NCBI RefSeq assembly: GCF_022760995.1
Contig: NZ_JAKWJO010000003.1
Location: 372,001-436,000 of the forward strand
DNA length: 64,000 nt
From: Dyella sedimenti
GTDB lineage: Bacteria > Pseudomonadota > Gammaproteobacteria > Xanthomonadales > Rhodanobacteraceae
Direction: 5' to 3'
The position numbers and the translations under genes are program-made. A model generated the notes under the pieces. The model was given only the letters and a program-made list of their open reading frames with translations, was not told the DNA's origin and ran no database searches. Numbering within the stretch: the stretch's first letter is position 1; each line of letters begins with the position of its first letter. This document shows, one piece after another, positions 15,922 through 25,088 of the stretch.

Positions 15922-17325
15922 TCAGTCGAGCAGGATGGGTTCCTGCTTGCCGGGCATGCGCGCGGTGACGCCGCGTGCGGTGAGGGCCTCGTCCAGCGCG
16001 CGCATGCCGCGATCGTATTCGCCGTGCACCAGCATCACCGCGCGACGGGGATGGTCGCCTAGCCAGGCGAGCAGTTCGTCGCGGCCGGCGTGGGCGGAGA
16101 AGCCGTTGATGGTCCAGATCCGCGCGTTGACGGCGATCTCCTCCCCGAAGATCGCCACGCGCCGGGCGCCGTTGATGATGCGCCGCGCCAGCGTGCCTTC
16201 GGCGGCGTAGCCCACGAAGACGATGCTGCTCTTGTCGCGCCACAGGTTGTGCCGCAGATGGTGGCGGATGCGGCCGCCATTGCACATGCCCGAACCGGCC
16301 ATGATGATCGCGCCGCCCTCGATGCGGTTGATCGCCATCGAGTCGGCGGCGTCGTGCGAGAAGCGCAGGTTGGGCATGGCGAAGGGATCGTCGCTGTGCA
16401 GCAGCGCGGCGAACTCCTCGTCGAAGCATTCCGGGTGGCGACGGAACACCTCGGTGGCGGAGATCGCCATCGGCGAATCGAGGAACACCGGCGTGCGCTC
16501 GGGGATGCGCCGCCGCCGCAGGCCCTGGTGCAGGTAGTAGAGCACTTCCTGCGCGCGTTCCAGCGCGAAGGTGGGAATGATGACGTTGCCGCCGCGCTTG
16601 AAGGTGTCGTTCACCGCCTCGTACAGCTCGTCGACCGAATCGGGCAGGCTGCGGTGGTCGCGGTCGCCATAGGTGCTTTCCATCACCACGAAGTCGGCCG
16701 GCGGCGCCGGCACGGGATCGCGCAGCAGAGGACGCCCCGGGCTGCCCAGGTCGCCGGAGAACACGATGCGGCGCGTCTGGCGGCCGTCGTCCAGGTGAAG
16801 CAGGATGCTGGCCGAGCCGAGGATGTGCCCCGCGTCGAGGAATTGCGCCTGGATGCCGGGCGCCACCGCCACGGTGTCGCCATAGACCACGGGATCGGCG
16901 AAGCGTTCCAGCGCGCTGAAGGCATCGTCCAGCGTGGAGATGGGCGGTGCGGGAGGCTCGCCCCGCCGGTGGTTGCCGCGCGCAGCGCGGGCGGCGTCCT
17001 CTTCCTGCAGGCGCGCGGCGTCCAGCAGCACGATGCGGGCCAGGTCGCGCGTGGCCGCCGTGGCCAGGATCGGGCCGCGGAAGCCTTCGCGCACCAGCCG
17101 GGGAATGCGCCCGCAATGGTCGAGGTGCGCGTGGGTCAGCAGCAGCGCATCGACGTGCCGGGGATCGAAGCCGAACGGCTCGGTGTTGGCCTGTTCCTCC
17201 TCGCGGGAACCCTGGAACAGGCCGCCATCGATCAGGATCTGGCGGTCGCCGCAGCGTACGAGGTGGCAGGAGCCGGTGACCTGCTTGGCGGCGCCGTGGC
17301 AGCTGTAGATCATCGACGGGGGCAT
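15922..17325 (-). CDS. Beta-CASP metallo-beta-lactamase RNase (CPSF/YSH1-like)
   Basis: A 467-residue metallo-hydrolase predicted to cut RNA. Zinc ligands are in THAHLDHCG (HxHxDH, about residue 64), the GHILGSAS histidine and SGDLG. The beta-CASP insert and C-terminal motifs are present (SGMCNGGRIRHHL and HGEYDRG). It belongs to the bacterial CPSF-like RNA exonuclease group, separate from RNase J. The ATG at 17325 has AGGGAG upstream. It is the third gene of a GNAT-Usp-RNase operon carrying an FNR-type box, so it may act in mRNA turnover under low oxygen. Confidence 0.85.
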   Translation of the reverse strand: MPPSMIYSCHGAAKQVTGSCHLVRCGDRQILIDGGLFQGSREEEQANTEPFGFDPRHVDALLLTHAHLDHCGRIPRLVREGFRGPILATAATRDLARIVLLDAARLQEEDAARAARGNHRRGEPPAPPISTLDDAFSALERFADPVVYGDTVAVAPGIQAQFLDAGHILGSASILLHLDDGRQTRRIVFSGDLGSPGRPLLRDPVPAPPADFVVMESTYGDRDHRSLPDSVDELYEAVNDTFKRGGNVIIPTFALERAQEVLYYLHQGLRRRRIPERTPVFLDSPMAISATEVFRRHPECFDEEFAALLHSDDPFAMPNLRFSHDAADSMAINRIEGGAIIMAGSGMCNGGRIRHHLRHNLWRDKSSIVFVGYAAEGTLARRIINGARRVAIFGEEIAVNARIWTINGFSAHAGRDELLAWLGDHPRRAVMLVHGEYDRGMRALDEALTARGVTARMPGKQEPILLD

Positions 17326-17406
17326 GCTTTCTCCCTTGCGGCGCCCGGAACCGGCACAGCATGGCCGCGGACGGGTGAACCCGGCGTGGCGGCGCATGCC
17401 GCCATC

Positions 17407-18264
17407 CTAGTGCTGCACGAAGATCGGCAGCTCGGCGTGCTGCAGGATGTGACGGGTGGCGCCGCCGAGCACGCGCTCGCGCACGCGCGAATGGCCGTAG
17501 GCGCCCATCACCAGCAGCCCCGCCCTGGCCTGGGCGATCTCGCGCAGCAGCACCGCGCCGGCGTCGCGCGGCGTGGCGCGCACGCGGCGCGTGCGGAACA
17601 GGACGCCGTGGTTGCCGAGGTAGGCCTCGGGATCGAACTGCGGGGCGTGGACCTGGTCGTCCTCGTAGACCGGGGCTTCGCCATCGAGCAGCAGCACTTC
17701 TTCCGACGCGCGCAGGAAGGGCAGGGCCGCATGGATGGCCCGGGCGGATTCGATGGAGCCATTCCAGGCCACGGCCACGCGTGGGAACCGCGTGTCGCCC
17801 GACCAGGCCGGCGGCAAGATCAGCGAGCTCGTGCGGCAGGTGAGCAAGGCCTCGCCCAGCACTTCGAAGGCCATGTCCTCCCCGGCCAGGTCGCGTTCGA
17901 TCACCGCCAGGTCATGCCAGGCGCCCAGGCGCCGCACGGTGGGCGCGATGCCCGCGCGGGTGGCCAGCCAGGAGGCGCGATGCACGCCGCTTTCCCGGGC
18001 GTAGGCCAGGAAGGCCTCGTGGTCCTCCGGACGCTCGCCCGGCGTGTCCATCAGCAAGGCCAGCACCGAGGGCTCGGCCTCGCCGCCATGCAGCATGCGC
18101 AGCGAGGGATCCACGTAGCAGCCGGTGAGCCTCGCGCCGAAGCGTGCCGCCAGGGCGACGGCGGCGCGCGCGGCCGGGCTCCACGGCGATACCGACGTCA
18201 CCAGCGCCAGCACGTCGGTCGGCGCGCCGGTGGCGAATGGGGCGAATGGGGCGGCGGCGGTCAT
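17407..18264 (-). CDS. Tandem-domain universal stress protein
   Basis: A 285-residue cytoplasmic protein with two Usp folds. The N-terminal one (about 15-150) is degenerate. The C-terminal one (about 160-285) keeps the nucleotide-binding pattern G-x2-G-x9-G (MGAYGHSRVRERVLGGAT). UspA-family proteins help survival during growth arrest, energy stress and hypoxia. Its start overlaps the end of the GNAT gene by 4 bases (ATGA), so translation is coupled. The RNase gene follows after 81 bases. Confidence 0.88.
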   Translation of the reverse strand: MTAAAPFAPFATGAPTDVLALVTSVSPWSPAARAAVALAARFGARLTGCYVDPSLRMLHGGEAEPSVLALLMDTPGERPEDHEAFLAYARESGVHRASWLATRAGIAPTVRRLGAWHDLAVIERDLAGEDMAFEVLGEALLTCRTSSLILPPAWSGDTRFPRVAVAWNGSIESARAIHAALPFLRASEEVLLLDGEAPVYEDDQVHAPQFDPEAYLGNHGVLFRTRRVRATPRDAGAVLLREIAQARAGLLVMGAYGHSRVRERVLGGATRHILQHAELPIFVQH

Positions 18265-18857
18265 GGGCAGGGCGCCTCCAGCTCAAGGGTGTGGATGGCC
18301 TGCGACGGTTCGGCCGGATCCAGCCGGCGCCGGAAGCCCAGGCGCGTGGCCAGGCTCTGCATGGCCTGGTTGCTGGCGGCGTCCACCGAAACCATGCGGC
18401 GGAAGCCGTGTTCCCGCGCCGCCCCGATCAGGTGCCGCATCAGCAGCACGCCCAGGCCACGCCGCTGCCAGTCGTCCGCCACGGTGACCGCGCACTCGCA
18501 GCCGTAGCCGCCGCCGGCGGCGCAATAGCGGCTGACGCCGATCTCGCGCAGCTCGCCGCCAAGGTCGGCCAGGGCGATGAAGGCGAGCCGGCGGTCGTCG
18601 TCCACGTCCATCAGCTGGTCGACCAGCGTGTCGCTGGGTTGCCGGAAGTCGCACAGGAAGCGCGCGCGCCGCGTCCGGGGCGACAGGCCGCGGAGGAAGT
18701 CCGTTTCCAGCGAGCGGTCCTCCGGCCGCAGCAGGCGGATGGTGACCGGTGTGCCGTCCCGCAGGCGTTCCTCCCACTGGCCCGCGCCGGCCAGGGTCGG
18801 GCCAGGCGGGATGACGGCACCGCCTGCGGGGTCGTTCGGACGAGGGGACGTGGACAT
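18261..18857 (-). CDS. GNAT-family N-acetyltransferase
   Basis: A 198-residue acetyltransferase. A disordered Pro-rich N terminus is followed by the GNAT domain (about 38-185), with the acetyl-CoA loop QRRGLGVLL. It is a close paralogue of the enzyme at 44569-45147. Both share a TVxIRxLRxED start, a DFRQ segment and CECAVTVADDWQ. Family relatives acetylate protein lysines (Pat-like) or small molecules. Here both copies sit next to universal stress proteins, suggesting a Usp or metabolic enzyme as substrate (inference). It leads an operon downstream of an FNR-type box. Confidence 0.87.
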   Translation of the reverse strand: MSTSPRPNDPAGGAVIPPGPTLAGAGQWEERLRDGTPVTIRLLRPEDRSLETDFLRGLSPRTRRARFLCDFRQPSDTLVDQLMDVDDDRRLAFIALADLGGELREIGVSRYCAAGGGYGCECAVTVADDWQRRGLGVLLMRHLIGAAREHGFRRMVSVDAASNQAMQSLATRLGFRRRLDPAEPSQAIHTLELEAPCP

Positions 18858-18962
18858 GGAAGCCTCCGGAAGGGGCGTGCCAGGCGGACGGTCCCGAGCC
18901 TGGCGACGATGAGTCGGCCGCAGTGATCGGTGGACTTGTACCGCCCCCCGGACTCGGTCTGG

Positions 18963-18976
18963 TTGACTTGAGTCAA
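18963..18976. promoter_or_regulatory. FNR/ANR-type box TTGAC-TTGA-GTCAA
   Basis: A perfect TTGAC/GTCAA dyad, 106 bases upstream of the GNAT start. Placed at -41.5, it would give a leader of about 70 bases. It matches the family consensus TTGAT-N4-ATCAA with one change per half. Confidence 0.6.
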
Positions 18977-18997
18977 CGTGGCAAGGCGGCGGTTTCT

Positions 18998-19435
18998 TCA
19001 GCGGCAGACCAGCACGGGCACGTTACCGCGCAGCAGTACCTTCTGGGTCTCGCTGCCCAGCAGCAGGCGCGTCATGCCGCGCCAGCCGTGCGAGCCCATC
19101 ACTACCAGATCGCACTGCTTGTCGGCCACCGTCTGCACGATGGTCCCGCAGGGCTGGTCGCCGAAGATGGCCTCGCCCTCGAAGGGTACGCCAGCTGCTT
19201 CCGCCAGCTGGCGCGCCTCCAGCAGATAGCGCTCGGCATTGGCGCGCGCCTCCTCGTTGTAGACGATCTCGGAAGCCGCGAGGATGGCGCCCATGTAGGC
19301 GATGGTCTGGAAGGGCGCGATGACGTGCAGGGCCGTCACCTTGGCCTGGCACAGCTTGGCCAGCTCGATGCCGGTCCTGGCCGCGCGCATGGAAAGTTCC
19401 GAGCCGTCGATCGGGATGAGAATGTGCTTGAACAT
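18998..19435 (-). CDS. Single-domain universal stress protein (ATP-binding type)
   Basis: A 145-residue UspA-family protein starting MFKHILIPIDGSE. The complete G-x2-G-x9-G-S motif (MGSHGWRGMTRLLLGS) indicates ATP binding. It is divergent from another single-domain Usp (19712-20146), with an FNR-like box in the shared 276-base region. The start at 19435 is fixed by homology. Upstream in-frame codons encode unrelated Arg/Pro-rich sequence. Confidence 0.9.
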   Translation of the reverse strand: MFKHILIPIDGSELSMRAARTGIELAKLCQAKVTALHVIAPFQTIAYMGAILAASEIVYNEEARANAERYLLEARQLAEAAGVPFEGEAIFGDQPCGTIVQTVADKQCDLVVMGSHGWRGMTRLLLGSETQKVLLRGNVPVLVCR

Positions 19436-19584
19436 GGGTTCCTCGCTATGGCCGCGGTGGCGGCGATGGAGTGGAGCGGGACGCGTCGCCGGAAGGCCCA
19501 GCGTCGCGCGCGGCCCGTGCGGCACCCGTCACGAACGGGGCGCCCGGCTGGTTCCTAGCCTAGGCGCGGTGGACAGGAGAGATA

Positions 19585-19598
19585 TTGGCGAGCGTCAA
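19585..19598. promoter_or_regulatory. FNR-like box TTGGC-GAGC-GTCAA
   Basis: An imperfect FNR-type dyad with one strong half (GTCAA), in the shared upstream region of two divergent Usp genes. It lies 114 bases before the plus-strand start and 150 before the minus-strand start. The rest of the 276-base gap (19436-19711) holds no other feature I recognise. Confidence 0.4.
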
Positions 19599-19711
19599 TC
19601 TGCCGCGCGATGGCGCGTTCACGCGATGCCATACGCTTCGACCGGGCCATGCACACGGCGCCAACATTCGGCGGCTACACTTGAGGCCATTGCCAAAGGG
19701 GAGGCTTTCCG

Positions 19712-20146
19712 ATGTTCCAGAACATTCTTTTGCCGGTCGACGGTTCCGAGCATTCCCTGCGGGCGATCGAGACAGGCGTGGAACTGGCGAGCCGCCTGCA
19801 GGCCAGGGTCTACGGCGTGCACGTGCTGCCGCCGCTGCCGGCAGTGTCCTACGTGGCGGAATTGCTCCAGTCGCGCGATTCCTACACCAACCTGGCCAAG
19901 CAGCGCGCGGAAGGCTTCCTGGCCGAGGTGACCAGGCGCGCCCAGGCCGCCGGCGTGGCGTGCGAAACCGAATACGTGTTCGACCTGCGCCCCTACGTCG
20001 CCATCGTGGCCGCGGCGCACAAGCACCACTGCGACCTGATCGTGATGGCCTCGCGCGGCTACCAGGGGCTGGAGCGCGTGCTGCTGGGCAGCGTGACGCA
20101 CAAGGTGATGCTGAGCTGCGACATCCCGGTGCTGGTCTGCCACTGA
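19712..20146 (+). CDS. Single-domain universal stress protein
   Basis: A 144-residue UspA-family protein starting MFQNILLPVDGSE. The nucleotide loop reads MASRGYQGLERVLLGS, so the first Gly of the usual G-x2-G-x9-G-S pattern is Ala. ATP binding may be weakened. It is one of four Usp genes in the window and is divergent from the Usp at 18998-19435. It converges on the LysR gene with a 7-base gap. Confidence 0.9.
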   Translation: MFQNILLPVDGSEHSLRAIETGVELASRLQARVYGVHVLPPLPAVSYVAELLQSRDSYTNLAKQRAEGFLAEVTRRAQAAGVACETEYVFDLRPYVAIVAAAHKHHCDLIVMASRGYQGLERVLLGSVTHKVMLSCDIPVLVCH

Positions 20147-20153
20147 GGGGACG

Positions 20154-21107
20154 TCACATCGCCTGTGCCATCGGCTCCGGCGCATAGGCATACGAGCTGC
20201 GCTGCAGCGACAGCAGCGTGCGTGGCAGTTCCTTCGCGACGAATTCGATGAAGCTGCGCAGCGCCGGCGTATGGCCGTGCCGCGAGGCGTAGACGCTGTG
20301 CACATTGCCCGGCGGTAGCGCGTGGGTTCCCAATAGCCTGACCAGCTCGCCACGAGCCAGCGCGCTGCGGCACAGCCATTGGGGCAGTTGCGCCACGCCC
20401 ACACCGCTGGCCACCGCGCGGAGCAATACGTGCAGGTCGTCCGTCACCAGGCGCGGGTGGTGCTCGATCGTTTCCGTATGGCCCTGGCGATCGGTGAGGG
20501 TCCAGAAGTGGCGCCCGTCGTCCTGTACCACGTCGATGCTGGGCAGGTGTTGCAGGTCGGCCGGTTGCTGCGGCGGCGGCATGCCTTGCAGCAGCGCGGG
20601 GCTGGCGACCAGGATATGCGGGTCCATGCCGAAGCTGCGCACGACCAGGCTGGAATCCTTCACCGACTGGCGTACGCGGAAGGCAATGTCGAAGCCGCCC
20701 GCCAGCACGTCGGCCTGGTGGCCGCAGATGCCCAGGTCCACCTGCACCTCGGGATACTGCTTGAGGTAATCGGCCAGCACTGGCGCCATCAGCAGTTGGC
20801 CGAACAGCACCGGGCAGCCCACGTGGATGCGCCCGCGCGGCGTGGCTCGCGCCTCTTCGATGACGCTTTCGGCATGTTGCGCCGCCGCAAGAACCTGCAG
20901 GCATTCGGCGTAGTACAGGCGACCGACGTCTGTGATGTGCGAGCGCCGCGTGGTGCGCTGGATCAGCCGCACGCCCAGGTTTTCCTCCAGCCGCGCGATG
21001 CGGGAACTGAGCTGGGACTTGGCGATGCCCAGTGCCTTGCTCGCGGCGGTGAAGGTACCTTGCTCGACCACCTGCACGAAATAGTAGAGGTCGTTCAGAT
21101 CCCGCAT
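20154..21107 (-). CDS. LysR-type regulator, divergent from the MtrAB-like operon
   Basis: A 317-residue LysR regulator. The winged helix-turn-helix (residues 1-65, QGTFTAASKALGIAKSQLSSRIARLEENLGVRL) is followed by a periplasmic-binding-fold effector domain (about 90-295). It resembles the AaeR/CrgA-like subgroup by pattern. The ATG at 21107 has AGGGGAG upstream. It is transcribed away from the decaheme cytochrome operon, from a 232-base shared region, so control of that operon is a reasonable inference. No clear T-N11-A operator stood out apart from ATT-N7-AAT at 21226-21238. Confidence 0.88.
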   Translation of the reverse strand: MRDLNDLYYFVQVVEQGTFTAASKALGIAKSQLSSRIARLEENLGVRLIQRTTRRSHITDVGRLYYAECLQVLAAAQHAESVIEEARATPRGRIHVGCPVLFGQLLMAPVLADYLKQYPEVQVDLGICGHQADVLAGGFDIAFRVRQSVKDSSLVVRSFGMDPHILVASPALLQGMPPPQQPADLQHLPSIDVVQDDGRHFWTLTDRQGHTETIEHHPRLVTDDLHVLLRAVASGVGVAQLPQWLCRSALARGELVRLLGTHALPPGNVHSVYASRHGHTPALRSFIEFVAKELPRTLLSLQRSSYAYAPEPMAQAM

Positions 21108-21339
21108 GGATAGCTCCCCTTCGTGGCCTCGCCCTGCCATCCAGACTACCCGGCGGCGCAAGATTGCCACGTTGCAGTGCAGTATCCGGCGCATTGTTCT
21201 GCGATCCCGGAAATTCATTCCAACCATTGACGGTTAATCCGCGTGGCGCTTGCGTGAATACTTGCGGCGCGACGCAAGGCCAGGGGGCTGGCCGCCGCCG
21301 CTGCCACCGAACACGCAAAGCAGAAGGGGATCTGAAGCC

Positions 21340-22458
21340 ATGCGTGCCTTGCCGCTTTCGTTCGCGGTCGCGCTTTCGCTGTTGCTAGCCATGGGTGGGC
21401 TGCTGCTGGCGTCGCGATCCGCCCAGGCCCAGCAGCCATCCTCGCCGCCGGCATCGGGCAGCGCAGGGCTCACCCAAAGCGACATCGCGCGCATGCTGCC
21501 CGCCACGGACATGGGAGCGGACGCGGCACGCAACGCGGACCCGCACCTGCGACCGGTGAACGACAGCCCGGCCACACCATTCGACGCGGCCAGTATTCCC
21601 GCCAACCCGCTGGCGCCCGAGGCGCAGGCGGTGGGCGCCAAGACCTGCATCGCCTGCCATGCGCTGGAGAACGTACAGGCCTCGCACACGCTGCATGTGG
21701 CCTCGTTCCGCGTGGGCACCGCCCGCACCGGACCGCAGGCAGCCTGCGAAGCCTGCCACGGTCCAGGTTCGGAGCATGCGAAGAACCCCACGGCAAGGGG
21801 TTCGATCATCGGGTTCACGCATGGGGCGGATACGGCGCCCGAGACGCAGACCACGGTCTGCCTCGGCTGCCATGCGGGTGGGGCGCGGCAGCATTGGCTC
21901 GGGTCGGTGCACCAGGAGCGCGGCCTGTCGTGCAGCGATTGCCACAATCCCATGGCGCGGATGTCGCCCGAAGGCGTACTGGCCAAGCCTTCGATCAACG
22001 AGGTGTGCGCCACCTGCCACCAGGACATCCTGGCCAAGTTCAACCGCCGCTCGCACATGCCGCTGCCGGAAGGGCAGATGGCGTGCACCGATTGCCACAA
22101 TCCGCACGGCACGCTGACGCGTCCATTGCTCAAGACCGATACGGTCAACGAGACCTGCTACACCTGCCATGCGGAGAAGCGCGGGCCGTTCCTGTTCGAG
22201 CACGCCCCGGTGCGCGAGAACTGCCTCAATTGCCATGACCCGCATGGCTCCAACCAGCAGACCCTGCTGGTCGCGCCGCTGCCGATGCTGTGCCAGCAAT
22301 GCCACACCATGACGCGCCACCCGAACGACCTGCAGGTGCCCACCAACTTGGGCACCGGGCCGACGCCGGACGAGCGCCTGATGGGCCGTTCGTGCCTGAC
22401 TTGCCACGCCAACGTCCACGGCTCGAACAATCCGTCCGGGTCGCGATTCCACAAATAG
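21340..22458 (+). CDS. mtrA: Periplasmic decaheme c-type cytochrome (MtrA/DmsE family)
   Basis: A 372-residue exported protein with signal peptide (about 1-30, ending SRSAQA). It has exactly ten CXXCH motifs: CIACH, CEACH, CLGCH, CSDCH, CATCH, CTDCH, CYTCH, CLNCH, CQQCH and CLTCH. Length and heme count match the MtrA/PioA/DmsE family, which carries electrons through an outer-membrane barrel. AAGGGGA sits 9 bases before the ATG at 21340. The barrel gene follows after 20 bases and a diheme cytochrome after that. No outer-surface MtrC/OmcA-type cytochrome is present, which is more like PioAB or MtoAB arrangements. Confidence 0.9.
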   Translation: MRALPLSFAVALSLLLAMGGLLLASRSAQAQQPSSPPASGSAGLTQSDIARMLPATDMGADAARNADPHLRPVNDSPATPFDAASIPANPLAPEAQAVGAKTCIACHALENVQASHTLHVASFRVGTARTGPQAACEACHGPGSEHAKNPTARGSIIGFTHGADTAPETQTTVCLGCHAGGARQHWLGSVHQERGLSCSDCHNPMARMSPEGVLAKPSINEVCATCHQDILAKFNRRSHMPLPEGQMACTDCHNPHGTLTRPLLKTDTVNETCYTCHAEKRGPFLFEHAPVRENCLNCHDPHGSNQQTLLVAPLPMLCQQCHTMTRHPNDLQVPTNLGTGPTPDERLMGRSCLTCHANVHGSNNPSGSRFHK

Positions 22459-22478
22459 CCGCAAGGAGGAGGGTGACG

Positions 22479-25076
22479 ATGCGCGCGTTCAATCCGATCT
22501 CCGTGGCCGTGCTGCTGGGGCTGTGCGTCGGCTGGTCCGTCGTGGCGGCGGCCAGCGATACCAGCGGCACCATGCGCGTGGGCGACATGCAGTACGGCAA
22601 TGGCCTGGACCCGCGCGGCTGGACACCGCTGGTCGATCCCGATGCCGACGGCATGTCCTGGCTGCATGCCGGCACACTGCGCACGCCCTCGGGCGCGCTG
22701 TATCCGTATCCCAACGCGCCGCTGGGCGACAAGCCGCTGGCGCCGGGCAGTGACTGGACCTACTGGGGCCTGCTGCAATTGGGCTACATCCACCTCAACG
22801 GCGACCGCAACGCCGAATTCTTCCGCCAGTACACCGATTGGAAGAACGGCGCCGCGCTGGGCCTGCTCGCGGTGGGTTTGAACAATACGAAGACCGGCAG
22901 CTACGTGGAGTTCCGTGGCAGCCGCATCAGCAGCGACGACCAGTACTACCGGCTGCGCGCAGGACGCTATGGCAGCTACCGCGTCGAGGCGTTCTACCGC
23001 GACATCCCGCATACCGTGTCCACCGCCGCCTACCCGCTATGGAACGGCGTGGGCGGCACCAACCTGACCCTGCCGGCCGGGCTGACGCCCGGCGACAGCA
23101 CGGTGGCGGCGGTGCAGCAGGCCTCGCGCGATGCCGCCCGGCGCGAGATCAAGCTCACCCGCACGCGCACTGGCCTGAGCGTGGAGGGCGGGCTGTACAG
23201 GAACTGGGTGGGCTTCGCCTCGATCACCAACGAGGAGCGCAACGGCGACCGGCTATGGGGCGGCCCGATGTTCTTCAACTTCGCCTTTCCCAGCACGGGA
23301 TCGCCCTACGGCGGCAACGGCGGCGTGCTGGAGACGGTGCGGCCGATCGACTTCACCACCACCGACGTCAACCTGGGCCTGCGCAACGTGGGCAAGCTGT
23401 GGCACTTCAATGCGTTGTACACCGGTTCGTTCTTCCGCGACCACAAGGACTACCTGAACTACCAGAACCCGTTCCTGGTCAGCCCGGTGGTGGGCGTGCC
23501 GGCGGCGGGGCTGGTGACCAACGGCCAGTTCTCGCTGGAACCGGACAACGACTACCACAACCTGCGGCTGGAGCTGTCGCGCGAGCTGACATGGCGCGGC
23601 GAGCTTTCGCTGGCCGCGGCCTACGGCACCATGCGCCAGGACGACGACCTGCTGCCGCCGGTGAACTGCACCGGCACCCTGGGCTTTTCCGCCGGACCCC
23701 TGCAGCAGCTCATTCCCTGCGCGGACTGGAACACCAGCGCGGCGCTGTCCAAGACCAGCGCCAACGCGCGCATCGATACCCACCTGCTCGACGCGAAGGT
23801 GAGCTTCCATCCTACCAACGCGTTCGCCTGGCACGCGGACCTGCGCTACTACCAGGAAGACAACAAGACCCGCTACCTGTCCTACAACCCGATCACCGGC
23901 CAGTATGGCTATATCTCCGAGAACGGTTCGCAGGGCACGGTGGTGCCGGGCGAGGTCGGCATCTTCGACAACGGCTACTACAACACCTCGAACGTGCAGA
24001 TCGCCAGCATCCCGTTCGGCTACCAGGACACGCTGTTCGAGCTTGGCACCGACTGGAACCCGAGCCGCAGCAATACGCTGGGCCTGACCTACACCTACGA
24101 CCACGATCAGCCCAAGCACCGCGAGCGCAGCCGCCTCGACGAGCAGCGCATCAAGCTCACCTGGAGCAACCGCGCGGTAGGTCGCGCCACCCTCCGCGCC
24201 AGCTTCGAGTACGGCGACCGCGACGGCGGCAAGTACAACTACGACCCGTACCTGGCCTACTACTCCGCCTCGCTGCCGGGCTACGTGCCGGCCGACGGCA
24301 TTGCGCCGACCGCCTTCACCGTGGACGCCATGCGCAAGTACGACATGAGCGACCGCAAGGAGGCCAAGGCCAAGCTGATCGTGCTGTATCCGCTGGGCGA
24401 GACCAGCACGCTGACCAGCACTTTCTACGGCACGCGGGACCACTACGATGCGCCGGTGGGACGGCAGAACACCAGCACCACCGGCTTCACCGCCTCGTGG
24501 GACTGGCAGCCCGGGCCGCAGACCACCGGCAGCGCCTACATCGGTGTGGAGAGCACGCACCTGAAGCTGGCCAACGTGGCCGACAATGAGGCCCTGGTAG
24601 ACGAGCCCGGCGGCGAGAACGCGGACCTCGGCGGTCCGTTCTATCCGCTGGAGAACTACTGGCACGACCTGGACAACGAGCGCGACTACAACGCGGGCAT
24701 CACCTTCGCGCATGATTTCGGCCGCGTGCGGCTGGACCTGGGCTGGAACTACACGCAATCGCTGTCGAAGATGAACTACGACTACGCCTCGCCCGGTGCG
24801 CTCACCCACCCGGAAGCTGCTACGCCGGACGGCGTCGGCGCCTTTCCCAACAACCACTACCGCAGCAGCACGTTCAACGCGGGGCTGACCTTCCCGGTGG
24901 TGCGCAACGTGAGCGTGCGCCTGTTCGGCAGCTACCAGAGCGGCAGCTTCCTCGACTGGCATTACCTGGGTTTCGACGACACGCTGGTCTACGACCATCG
25001 CATCTACACCGACGAGGGCCCGCAGCTGCACTACAGCGTGACTACGCTCGGCGTGATGCTCAACGTGAAATTGTAG
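22479..25076 (+). CDS. mtrB: MtrB/PioB-family outer-membrane beta-barrel protein
   Basis: An 865-residue outer-membrane protein. A signal peptide (about 1-26) precedes alternating amphipathic strands throughout and a C-terminal strand ending LGVMLNVKL. The length and patterns such as YLSYNPITGQYGY and LGLTYTYDHDQPKHRERSR fit the MtrB/PioB family. This family sheathes the decaheme cytochrome to form a conduit across the outer membrane. The N-terminal CXXC found in Shewanella MtrB is not present. The strong AAGGAGGAGGG ribosome-binding site at 22463-22473 supports the ATG at 22479. The direction of electron flow cannot be told from sequence. Confidence 0.88.
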   Translation: MRAFNPISVAVLLGLCVGWSVVAAASDTSGTMRVGDMQYGNGLDPRGWTPLVDPDADGMSWLHAGTLRTPSGALYPYPNAPLGDKPLAPGSDWTYWGLLQLGYIHLNGDRNAEFFRQYTDWKNGAALGLLAVGLNNTKTGSYVEFRGSRISSDDQYYRLRAGRYGSYRVEAFYRDIPHTVSTAAYPLWNGVGGTNLTLPAGLTPGDSTVAAVQQASRDAARREIKLTRTRTGLSVEGGLYRNWVGFASITNEERNGDRLWGGPMFFNFAFPSTGSPYGGNGGVLETVRPIDFTTTDVNLGLRNVGKLWHFNALYTGSFFRDHKDYLNYQNPFLVSPVVGVPAAGLVTNGQFSLEPDNDYHNLRLELSRELTWRGELSLAAAYGTMRQDDDLLPPVNCTGTLGFSAGPLQQLIPCADWNTSAALSKTSANARIDTHLLDAKVSFHPTNAFAWHADLRYYQEDNKTRYLSYNPITGQYGYISENGSQGTVVPGEVGIFDNGYYNTSNVQIASIPFGYQDTLFELGTDWNPSRSNTLGLTYTYDHDQPKHRERSRLDEQRIKLTWSNRAVGRATLRASFEYGDRDGGKYNYDPYLAYYSASLPGYVPADGIAPTAFTVDAMRKYDMSDRKEAKAKLIVLYPLGETSTLTSTFYGTRDHYDAPVGRQNTSTTGFTASWDWQPGPQTTGSAYIGVESTHLKLANVADNEALVDEPGGENADLGGPFYPLENYWHDLDNERDYNAGITFAHDFGRVRLDLGWNYTQSLSKMNYDYASPGALTHPEAATPDGVGAFPNNHYRSSTFNAGLTFPVVRNVSVRLFGSYQSGSFLDWHYLGFDDTLVYDHRIYTDEGPQLHYSVTTLGVMLNVKL

Positions 25077-25088
25077 GGAGCCACCACA

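Noticed and set aside
14864..17362. An 832-codon minus-strand open frame across the TonB receptor end and the RNase gene
   Set aside because: It is an Arg/Pro/Gly-rich shadow frame, a normal by-product of high GC third positions. The receptor (plus) and the RNase (minus, other frame) have clear motifs.
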